Shown in pieces: positions 1 to 6,370 of a stretch of DNA of 40,234 bases. Position 1 is the first letter of the stretch. Each line of letters opens with the position of its first letter. A program made the translations under genes and the position numbers. Location of the stretch: contig JAZDOK010000068.1 in the NCBI GenBank assembly GCA_043798715.1, forward strand, positions 1 to 40,234, in the 5' to 3' direction. Under the pieces are notes generated by a model. That model was not told the origin of the DNA. It was given only the letters and a program-made list of their open reading frames with translations, and made no database searches. The stretch comes from JAZDOK01 sp043798715 (lineage in GTDB: Bacteria; Vulcanimicrobiota; JAZDOK01).

Positions 1-2
1 TC

Positions 3-860
3 ATTTCTTTCCTCATTATTTTCATTCTCTTCTCTCAGCCCGCTCCCGCTCAAAAAGCCGTTTCACTCTCCGCAGAACTTGAAGCCCTTCTCGGTAATCG
101 CCGCGGCTGCATAATTCTCCTTGAGGCCCAAAGCGGGAGGATTCTCGCTGCCGCCCACCCGGAAACGGCCTCCCGCCAGGCTTTCCCGCCGGGCTCCCTC
201 TTTAAACTGGTGACCGCCCTGGCCCTCCTTAAAGATGGAAAAATCGACCCGAAAGAAGAAGTGCTCTGCCGGGACAGCTTCCGCGTCGGGAGCCGGACGC
301 TTACCTGCATGTACCCGGGCGGACACGGGAAAGTGGATCTCACCTCGGCCCTGGCCCGCTCATGCTGCATCTATTTTTACACCCAGGGCCTCAAACTCCC
401 CCCCGAAAGCCTCTTAAACCAGGACCGCCTTCTCGGCCTGGGCCAATCCCCAGGCCGCCTGCTTCCCCCCCGCAATCCAAATCAAATGGCCGATCTGCTG
501 GTTGGAGAAGGTCCGGGGATCCTGGTCACCCCGATGCAGATGGCCGAGGCCATAAGAAAAATCGCAACCGCCCAGAGCGGTCCTGATAAAAAATCGGCGG
601 ATATTATGAAGCGCGCCATGCGGGAGTGCGTGCGCCGGGGCACCGGGAAAAAAGCCGCAATAAATGTTTCCGTCCCCGTAGCCGGAAAGACCGGCACCGC
701 CCAGGATCTCCGCTTCCCCGGCCGCACCCTGGGCTGGTTCGGAGGTTTCGCCCCCTACCCCGATCCCAAGGTCATCGTCCTGGTCTTTATCGAAGGCGGC
801 AACGGCGCCGACTCAGCCGCCCCCCTGGCCGCAAAAGCCCTCCAGACTTATTTCAAATGA
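3..860 (+). CDS. Penicillin-binding transpeptidase, 5'-partial
   Basis: The reading frame is open from the window edge and begins in a hydrophobic signal-peptide-like stretch ending in PAPAQ, so only a few N-terminal codons are missing. The protein is a serine DD-transpeptidase domain of about 285 residues acting in the periplasm on peptidoglycan stem peptides. Motif 1 is S-L-F-K (Ser at 195-197, Lys at 204-206) and motif 3 is KTGTAQ (from 687). Motif 2, normally SxN or SxD, reads S-C-C (360-368), so the polar third residue is replaced by Cys. No glycosyltransferase domain or long pedestal precedes it, so it is a compact class B-like enzyme. Bacterial alpha-2-macroglobulins often neighbour penicillin-binding proteins, and one lies at 10978-15603 beyond the accessory island. 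The 3' half of this gene is duplicated and degraded at 5833-6183. Confidence 0.85.
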   Translation: MSFLIIFILFSQPAPAQKAVSLSAELEALLGNRRGCIILLEAQSGRILAAAHPETASRQAFPPGSLFKLVTALALLKDGKIDPKEEVLCRDSFRVGSRTLTCMYPGGHGKVDLTSALARSCCIYFYTQGLKLPPESLLNQDRLLGLGQSPGRLLPPRNPNQMADLLVGEGPGILVTPMQMAEAIRKIATAQSGPDKKSADIMKRAMRECVRRGTGKKAAINVSVPVAGKTGTAQDLRFPGRTLGWFGGFAPYPDPKVIVLVFIEGGNGADSAAPLAAKALQTYFK

Positions 861-1005
861 CTTTTAATATGTCCAGCAATCGGGACAAGGCCAGCCTTTT
901 GTGGCAAACCCTGAGATTCAATAAGGCAAATAGAAGGGGAACTGTTCCAAAGGCTTGAATTCACCCTTTGGAATAGGCTTAACGCCGTTCCGTCTAATAG
1001 TTGTT
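364..1005 (+). repeat. Long direct repeat, copy 1 (PBP 3' end plus downstream element)
   Basis: From the PBP codons around the SCC motif to a GTTGTT at 1000-1005, this stretch aligns by eye to 5833-6327. The second copy lacks about 150 bp that carry KTGTAQ, and has one extra C in a C-tract (7 here, 8 there) that shifts the frame. The match continues past the PBP stop codon into noncoding DNA and ends where unrelated cargo genes begin. Confidence 0.85.
934..1005 (+). repeat. 72-bp boundary element, copy A
   Basis: This element recurs at 3258-3329 (C) and 6256-6327 (B). The most conserved part is CCGTTCCGTCTAATAGTTGTT-like sequence at its 3' end. Similarity stops abruptly after GTTGTT, and each copy is followed by a different cargo gene. 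Translated in one frame, all three give EGELG(K)-x-x-(L/F)E(L/F)-like peptides, which could be the tail of a transposase such as the RAYT remnant nearby. The stop position also fits a G^TT integron-type crossover (G at 1003). Confidence 0.65.
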
Positions 1006-1021
1006 TGATGATGGGGGAAAA

Positions 1022-2047
1022 ATGAATATCAGCGATCTTGCAGGTCTTAGTAAGCCATTGACTCGTTTAATTGAAGTTGCGTCAGCAGGGCTTGGTGCCA
1101 TTTTTCGTCCGTACTTGATTAGGCGGGAGGCTGATGCTCGTGCTTACGAGGCACAAAAAATCTCTGAAACGTTGAACCAAATTGCAAAAAAACAGAATCT
1201 ACCTGTTATTTATAAAGATGGTCAAGTTGAGATATGGCAGAAACCAGATGACAGAACTCTCATTCTCCCTTCAGTAAACATTGAAGATCGTTGCACCAAA
1301 CGCGTAGATTACCAAGAAAGGAAAAGACAAAAAAATATTGAAAATGTTACAAGTGTGGCTGCCAGAGAGCTTTCAGGCGAAACCAACGTGCCAAATGAAG
1401 CACCAGACGAAGATTGGATAACACGTTTCTTTAATTGTGCACAAGACATTAGTTCTGATGAAATGCAAGAGTTATGGGGACGTATCCTCGCAGGCGAGAT
1501 AAAAAAACCAGGCTCTTATTCTCTTCGCACTCTGGATTTCATTAGGAATCTGACTAAATCAGATGCACAGACATTTGAACTAGTCGCCAAAATTGCCATA
1601 CAAATTCCTGAAGGTGCTTGGATTGTTGCTGTTCATGACAAGAACTGGTTGAAGGAGAATCGGCAGATAATTCCTACACATCAGTTTCTGTTAGCCGAAC
1701 TTGGAGTGATGTATCCGTTAGACCTTAACTTTGAAGCTTTTAAGGATTCTAATTCCACTGAGGTTGCCTTGTTGTCAGATGATTATCTCTTATTGCTAAA
1801 CAGAGGCGGTATAAGTGGCAAAGTCGATTTGCATGTATGGAAATTTACAGATATAGGGAAGGAACTACTGCCACTCATTCAAAAACCTCTCGATGATGAA
1901 TATTTCGATTTGATTGGGCGATTTTTTGTAAATAAGGGTGGGAAAGCTTTTATTGCAAAAATAACGTTACGGCGCCCTGATGGAATAATTGAATACGCAA
2001 ATATAAGAGAAATTAAGATCGAATCAAAAGTTTCATCGGACAGCTAA
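1022..2047 (+). CDS. DUF2806-type hypothetical protein
   Basis: This 341-residue protein starts at ATG 1022 behind a GGGGG ribosome-binding run; an upstream TTG in frame has no better site. Residues about 129-190 hold a tract (DEDWITRFF, then DEMQELWGRILAGEI, then PGSYSLRTL and SDAQTF) that I recognise as the core of the DUF2806/TIGR03899 family, whose biochemical role is unknown. The N-terminus is predicted helical and the middle is charged. It directly follows boundary element A and is AT-richer than the PBP gene before it. An attC-like right half-site lies 7 bp after its stop. Together these suggest acquisition as a cassette. A role in phage defence is possible only by context. Confidence 0.75.
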   Translation: MNISDLAGLSKPLTRLIEVASAGLGAIFRPYLIRREADARAYEAQKISETLNQIAKKQNLPVIYKDGQVEIWQKPDDRTLILPSVNIEDRCTKRVDYQERKRQKNIENVTSVAARELSGETNVPNEAPDEDWITRFFNCAQDISSDEMQELWGRILAGEIKKPGSYSLRTLDFIRNLTKSDAQTFELVAKIAIQIPEGAWIVAVHDKNWLKENRQIIPTHQFLLAELGVMYPLDLNFEAFKDSNSTEVALLSDDYLLLLNRGGISGKVDLHVWKFTDIGKELLPLIQKPLDDEYFDLIGRFFVNKGGKAFIAKITLRRPDGIIEYANIREIKIESKVSSDS

Positions 2048-2054
2048 CCGCCGC

Positions 2055-2075
2055 CGCTGAGCCAGAATGTTGGGC
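2055..2075 (+). other. attC-like right half-site
   Basis: The sequence CGCTGAGCC, six bases, then TTGGGC fits the pattern CGNTGAGCC-N6-TTRRRY also found at the end of the full attC-like site (5809-5829). The last seven bases with the preceding G read GTTGGGC (2069-2075), matching the integron core GTTRRRY. No matching left half is found between the stop codon at 2045 and this point, so the site is truncated or rearranged. Confidence 0.45.
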
Positions 2076-2145
2076 GGCAGCGCGCGAAGAGCTTGAAGGG
2101 CTCTAACATCTAGTGAACCGAGACACCGCAAGAAAGAGTAGAAAG

Positions 2146-2775
2146 ATGCCTATGCAATTAAAAGAAATACTGGAACTTGCAGCACTAATCCTTAGCGTAG
2201 TAAATGCTTTAATTCTGATTCAAAACTACTTACGTGATAGGCCCAGTTTGTCCATTGACCCAGTTCACCCTGATGTCTATCAATGGTGGTTCCAACTTCC
2301 TGATGGTGAATACAATGGGAACTTAACCCGAAGATATGGTTTTTTGGTATATGCGGGCATAGGCAATCGTGGCTTAAAAAAGGTTGCTCTAAAATCTTGG
2401 CGCTTGTTCATAAAGACCCATGCACAACGAATAAAACAAGAGCTAAAACCAATGACCATTCCTGAGCCAGCGCTGAAACTGGGAGACTACACAAAAGTAT
2501 TTTCAGTGTTCGGATTGACTGGCTTGTTCTCCACAGGAGAAACAGTAATCGAATCTGGTTGCAGCATTTCAGGGTGGTCATATTTTCTTGCCGAATATTA
2601 TGGTGCTGCAGAATGGAATCCCATTATCAAGAATAACGTCATCAAAGGCGAGTTCGTCGTGCGTGATGTTTTCGGTGGGAGAGCAAAGGCGGAAATCACT
2701 TTCACCAAGAAAGATTTCAGCTTTATCTCCGAGATGCTGCCCGGTATAGAAAAGATCGGTGAGCCGCCTAACTAA
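2146..2775 (+). CDS. Small membrane-anchored hypothetical protein
   Basis: This is a 209-residue protein of unknown function. The start at ATG 2146 is preferred over an upstream GTG (2113) because the hydrophobic segment then falls at residues about 5-24, as a single N-terminal membrane anchor. The remainder is soluble and probably beta-rich, with an aromatic stretch (YQWWFQLPDGEY) and no recognised catalytic motif. The Shine-Dalgarno site is weak. The GCC TAA C of its last codons overlaps an attC-like left core (2766-2772), an arrangement typical of integron cassettes. It lies 98 bp after the DUF2806-type gene on the same strand. I do not recognise the family. Confidence 0.65.
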   Translation: MPMQLKEILELAALILSVVNALILIQNYLRDRPSLSIDPVHPDVYQWWFQLPDGEYNGNLTRRYGFLVYAGIGNRGLKKVALKSWRLFIKTHAQRIKQELKPMTIPEPALKLGDYTKVFSVFGLTGLFSTGETVIESGCSISGWSYFLAEYYGAAEWNPIIKNNVIKGEFVVRDVFGGRAKAEITFTKKDFSFISEMLPGIEKIGEPPN

Positions 2776-2815
2776 GGGATGAAACCGACCGCGCTGCACG
2801 CGGATTAACGCGGAA
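2766..2815 (+). other. Possible degenerate attC site
   Basis: GCCTAAC (2766-2772) fits the RYYYAAC core and is complementary, with one G-T pair, to the GTTGGGC at the head of this gene block (2069-2075). A CCGCG/CGCGG hairpin (2789-2793 with 2799-2803) follows, then ATTAACGCGG. No right-hand GTTRRRY core is present. The evidence is partial. Confidence 0.3.
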
Positions 2816-2887
2816 GGGAATGGAGATACAGTGCTATTTCTTGCATCTTCTCTCCATCCGAAAAATAGTATTATGTCCCCATTATTC

Positions 2888-3069
2888 TCACGTGAAAACG
2901 CTAACCGCCTCAGACATTGGATTCCGCCGCTACAAGTTGCCGCGAGAGAACTCTTAGTATTCAGTGCCCAGTGCCCAAAAAACAAGGTGACCTAAATAAC
3001 AGAAATAATATGAGAACAGCGCCTATTTTATTTGACAATATCTCCCCATTTTTTCCCCTTGATAACATG
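2888..3069 (+). repeat. Direct repeat, copy 1 of the HEPN-gene 3' end
   Basis: This segment aligns closely to 7553-7740, covering the last 34 codons of the HEPN gene and about 75 bp beyond its stop. The second copy contains an extra ATGAGAAC duplication. After the shared segment, this copy continues into a RAYT transposase start, while the other continues into a REP-like inverted repeat. Confidence 0.85.
2891..2995 (+). pseudogene. 3' remnant of the HEPN-motif gene
   Basis: The last 34 codons and stop of the gene at 6371-7660 are present here with only a few substitutions (for example FPPLK becomes IPPLQ, and KAT becomes KVT). No upstream part of that gene is found; the sequence before 2888 is unrelated. 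It is a truncated duplicate whose 5' part was deleted or replaced by the cargo genes to its left. Confidence 0.8.
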
Positions 3070-3200
3070 CCGAGAATCGCGAGAGTTGTTGAGCCCGGAT
3101 ATCCTCACCATGTCACCCAAAGGGGTAACTATCGGCAACCTGTATTTGAAAAAAAAACGACTTCCGGCAATACCTGTTCTGGCCACGATGGTATTGCCCT
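3067..3200 (+). pseudogene. REP-associated tyrosine transposase (RAYT) N-terminal remnant
   Basis: From ATG 3067 the frame reads MPRIARVVEPGYPHHVTQRG, then NYRQPVFE, the characteristic N-terminus of IS200-like Y1/RAYT transposases (compare the HHVTQRGN motif). After a run of A at about 3150 the homology jumps one frame and continues as DFRQYLFW, also typical of the family. It then fades. RAYTs are normally about 200-330 residues and carry an HUH motif plus a catalytic Tyr; the Tyr region is absent here. A tail may survive as element C at 3258-3329. Confidence 0.75.
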
Positions 3201-3257
3201 GACAACAGGGTGGGAGAGCCGGTAACCGCCGGAAATTTTTTCCCGCGTTCAAAGCGG

Positions 3258-3329
3258 AAGGAGAACTGGGCAAGATGTTTGAATTTCCCCTTTGGAACAG
3301 ATTTGACGCCGTTCCGTCTAATAGTTGTT
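3258..3329 (+). repeat. 72-bp boundary element, copy C
   Basis: This copy matches 934-1005 most closely over its last 45 bases and ends in the same GTTGTT. It follows the RAYT remnant rather than a PBP fragment. The next bases (GGCGCCAAGG) belong to the nuclease cassette. Confidence 0.65.
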
Positions 3330-3354
3330 GGCGCCAAGGAAGGAGAATGACTAT

Positions 3355-5757
3355 ATGGCAACTGACATTATAGACATCGCTTTATTGACAATAACCGACT
3401 TTCTTGGCTTCGAACGCCTTGCGGCTGAAGTCTTACAGCTCGAGGGGTTCGCGAAGATCAAACCTTTGGGACTGCGAGACGACAAAGGCATTGATGCCGC
3501 TGTTGAGAGGTTCTTCCAAAATGACGAAGTTCAAAGAACCGTATTTCAATTTACAACTCAAGAATATCTGACAGCGAAGGTCAGGGACACAATCGAAACC
3601 CTCAGACGAAACACGATTCCGTTTGATGAACTCATCATTGCCACTAATCGCCCCGTCTCTGCCAAGCGACAGGCCAGCATCAAACAGGAAGCAAGGAAGA
3701 AGTTTAACGTTCGCGTTGACATTTATGAGTATCAAACCTTTCACGCACGCCTGTCTGACTTAAGCAACGCTATATTTTCGCGGCATTTCCCAGACATAGA
3801 CAAGCAGCTGACTTTTATCAGACAGCAAAGCCTTCTTCTTGCTCAGCCAGCTTCCAGTGCTCATGAAATCGCCATGATGCGTGTGTCTTGCGCTCTGTCG
3901 TTTCATGATTTGTCGAACCAAGCGAGAAGGAACGTCTTCGACAATTTGACCCTGACGATTCTCGGTCTCCATTCGAATCCGCCTGTACGTCCCGAGGTAT
4001 TAGTGACGGATTACAATCGCTGTGTTCCGGGACTTGCCGCACAACCGGATCAAGTCAGGGCATCCCTTGAGAGGCTTCATGCCAGAGGGTTGGTCACTCG
4101 GGGGACGGCAGGTTACTCGTCCAGTGAAAAAACCACTCGCGAGAACGAAGCGGCAATTCTCGCGTTAAACCGGGCTACGGAGTCATTGCTGCAGGATGTC
4201 CTAGACTCTGTGGAAACGCTGGCCAAAGGCAAGCTCAGCGTGGACGACAAGCGACAGATTTATATGAACACCCGGACCGCACTTTCTGAATTGTTGAGAC
4301 TTTCTGGGCTCGATCTGGCGCGACAGGTTGATGAAGCCCAAACATTCGTCGTGGCAGACGCAAGGAATCGACAGGATCTTGTTGCCCTGGCAAAGACAAA
4401 GCTACCGGAACTTGTCGGCGAGAGTCTCGTTGCGGTGCTCGGCGACTTGCTTGCTAATCCTGAACCGGACCAGGCGGAGGTGCTTGCATCTTGGTGTCGC
4501 ACATTTGTTGGCGCGCAACTTATGCAGATGGACCCCATGCTAAACGAGTTTCAAGCATCCAAGTTTGCGAGTAAAACGTTTGTGCTTGATACGGACACGG
4601 TCCTCGATGCCGTAGTCACGGATGCCCCGGGTAGTGCACCGATACTCGGTCTCGTGCAGAAACTACTATCTCTTCGCTGCAAAGTAGTTGTTCCACTCGC
4701 CGTTGTTCAAGAGTGCGTCGAACATGCACAGCATTCCGAGTCTACCTTCAACTATTTTGGCAACGCAGGCGCTGGTCTTGCGACTCAATACCTCGAGGAA
4801 CGAGTGAACAACGCATTCGTGAAGGGGTACTTCTACGCTCTCCAGAACCGCGCTATTCCAAGGACCCAATCGTACGAACAATACTTGGGAAACTATTATG
4901 AGCCATCACATGCTATTGAGTTTTTCACCCAGGTTCTGAAGACAACATTTCCCGATGGTGTCTCCGTGGATGAGTCCTCTGTATTGTTGGGCGAACCGCT
5001 TAACGCAGATATGCTGACATGGGTGGAAGAGCAATTGTATGAAGAGCTGAAACGCAGCAGAAAAGCAGACTATCGCACCGACGAGGAGACGAAGGCTCTA
5101 GCCCACACCGATGCGGAAATCTATGTCCTCGTTCAGCAGATGAACTCTGCAGGCAGGAATCCCGACAGGCGTGTGATGGGCGGTAACGTGTATCTAGTCA
5201 CATCATCTCGTAGTTATATCCGAGCGGCGAAAACGTTGGGGATGTCTGACCACGAGACAGTTCTTCCGAAAACACTCATCGTTCTCATCGAACGCATTGC
5301 CGGGCCGATACTCTCAAGCATGGACGTGTTGCGTTTGTTTGAAAACCCTTTCATGGCACATGCTGTCAACGCGACATGGGAGGATGTGCACACCCTAGTG
5401 CAGGCTGGCATCAACACCGAAGGCAAACATATGTCCAGATTGCGCTGGGACCTTGATCAGGCGCTCCATGCGCACTTGACCACATTGGGTGTGAGTGCCG
5501 ACGAACCGATAAGTGTTCTTGCCGCTGACGACGTACGATCATTTGGACAACTCATCGAGGCAGCGAAACAACAAGGGTATACGCTCGTTCCCGAAGTTGA
5601 ACACTTTGTTTCCGAGTATGAGAAGTTGGCAGCAAGCAAATCGCTGGATCAAGATGAGTTGAGAGCCCTCAAGAAGAGACACGAGAAACTGATGGAAAAG
5701 ATTGATGACTTCGGGAAGCGAAAGCGCAAATACCTTCGGCGATTATCAAATCAATAG
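3355..5757 (+). CDS. Large protein with Mrr-like N-terminus and PIN-like domain
   Basis: This 800-residue protein starts at ATG 3355, nine bases after AAGGAG; an in-frame TTG at 3325 lies inside the boundary element. Residues about 17-145 resemble Mrr-type restriction endonuclease folds: FERLAAEVLQLEGF, then DDKGIDA (Asp47), then VFQFTTQ (Gln65), then ELIIATNRPVS. The lysine normally two residues after the Gln is Thr67, so cleavage there is doubtful. A helical middle follows. From about residue 405 a PIN-like nuclease core is suggested by VLDTD (Asp412, Asp414), QECVEH (Glu453) and HTDAEIYVL (Asp586), then NVYLVTSS. The C-terminus is charged and probably coiled-coil. The gene sits alone between boundary element C and an attC-like site. 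A role as a self-contained nucleic-acid-targeting defence protein is an inference. Confidence 0.65.
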   Translation: MATDIIDIALLTITDFLGFERLAAEVLQLEGFAKIKPLGLRDDKGIDAAVERFFQNDEVQRTVFQFTTQEYLTAKVRDTIETLRRNTIPFDELIIATNRPVSAKRQASIKQEARKKFNVRVDIYEYQTFHARLSDLSNAIFSRHFPDIDKQLTFIRQQSLLLAQPASSAHEIAMMRVSCALSFHDLSNQARRNVFDNLTLTILGLHSNPPVRPEVLVTDYNRCVPGLAAQPDQVRASLERLHARGLVTRGTAGYSSSEKTTRENEAAILALNRATESLLQDVLDSVETLAKGKLSVDDKRQIYMNTRTALSELLRLSGLDLARQVDEAQTFVVADARNRQDLVALAKTKLPELVGESLVAVLGDLLANPEPDQAEVLASWCRTFVGAQLMQMDPMLNEFQASKFASKTFVLDTDTVLDAVVTDAPGSAPILGLVQKLLSLRCKVVVPLAVVQECVEHAQHSESTFNYFGNAGAGLATQYLEERVNNAFVKGYFYALQNRAIPRTQSYEQYLGNYYEPSHAIEFFTQVLKTTFPDGVSVDESSVLLGEPLNADMLTWVEEQLYEELKRSRKADYRTDEETKALAHTDAEIYVLVQQMNSAGRNPDRRVMGGNVYLVTSSRSYIRAAKTLGMSDHETVLPKTLIVLIERIAGPILSSMDVLRLFENPFMAHAVNATWEDVHTLVQAGINTEGKHMSRLRWDLDQALHAHLTTLGVSADEPISVLAADDVRSFGQLIEAAKQQGYTLVPEVEHFVSEYEKLAASKSLDQDELRALKKRHEKLMEKIDDFGKRKRKYLRRLSNQ

Positions 5758-5829
5758 CGCCAACAATTGGCTCCATCGTACGCTTGACCCTGAACATTTG
5801 CCAAGCGCCGATGAGCCCTGACATTAGAT
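5757..5829 (+). other. attC-like recombination site
   Basis: The site starts at the last base of the stop codon. The left core GCGCCAAC (5757-5764) is the exact reverse complement of the cassette head GTTGGCGC (3327-3334); ten bases match in all. GGCTCCATCG (5769-5778) pairs with CGATGAGCC (5809-5817), leaving one bulged C, like the extrahelical base of attC. CGCTTG (5781-5786) pairs with CAAGCG (5802-5807) around a 15-nt loop. The right core is ATTAGAT (5823-5829), where GTTRRRY is expected. Core, 4-6-nt spacer, inner stem and bulge follow the attC plan. No integrase gene is visible. Confidence 0.65.
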
Positions 5830-5832
5830 CTC

Positions 5833-6183
5833 GCTGCATCTATTTTTATACGCAGGGCCTAAAACTTTCCCCCGAAAGCCTCTTAAACCAGGCCCGCCTT
5901 CTCGGCCTGGGCAAACCCCCAGGCAGGGTGCTTCCCCCCCCGCAATCCAAATCAAATGGCCGATCTCCTGGTGGGAGAAGGCCCTGGGATTTTAGTCGCC
6001 CCGATGCAGATGGCCGAGGCCATAAGAAAAATTGCAACCGCCCAAGGCGGTCCCGGTAAAAAATCGGTGGATATTCTGAAATGGGCCATGCGGGAGTGCG
6101 TGCGCCTGGGCACCGGGAAAAAAGCCGCATTGGGCGTTCCCGTCCCCCTGGCCGCAAATGCCCTCCAGACTTATTTCAAATGA
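5833..6183 (+). pseudogene. Duplicated, broken PBP 3' fragment
   Basis: This matches 364-860. It starts four bases after the attC-like site and lacks the PBP N-terminal half with SxxK. It carries two lesions: an extra C in the C-tract near 5933-5941 that shifts the frame, and a deletion of about 150 bp that removes KTGTAQ and the following region. It then ends with the same ALQTYFK and stop. It cannot encode a working transpeptidase. Confidence 0.85.
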
Positions 6184-6255
6184 CTTTCAGTGTGTCCAGA
6201 AAAGGGACAAGACCAGCCTTTTCTTACACACCCTGGGATTCAAGAAGGCAAATAG

Positions 6256-6327
6256 AAGGGGAACTGGGCAAGAGGCTTGAATTACCGCTTTAAACTAGGT
6301 TTGATTCCGTTCCGTATAATAATTATT
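6256..6327 (+). repeat. 72-bp boundary element, copy B
   Basis: This is the most diverged copy. It ends CCGTATAATAATTATT where A and C read CCGTCTAATAGTTGTT. The change creates a TATAAT that might serve as a -10 box for the HEPN gene, although no convincing -35 box lies 16-18 bp upstream. Confidence 0.55.
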
Positions 6328-6370
6328 GAATCATCGCAACATTTTGTTTAGCTAATAGGAGAGGTGGAAT

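Larger units (their letters stand above)
5833..6327 (+). repeat. Long direct repeat, copy 2
   Basis: This is the second copy of 364-1005. It includes the PBP fragment, about 70 bp of intergenic DNA, and boundary element B. Similarity starts right after the attC-like site and stops just before the HEPN-gene leader. Confidence 0.8.

Noticed and set aside
2917..3225. Open frame of 102 codons spanning the HEPN tail and the RAYT start
   Set aside because: It joins an out-of-frame piece of the HEPN remnant to the RAYT N-terminus. It is an accident of the repeat junction, and only the part from 3067 has homology.
6310..6327. TATAAT in element B as a full promoter for the HEPN gene
   Set aside because: No -35-like hexamer lies at 16-18 bp; the nearest TTGATT is only eight bases away.
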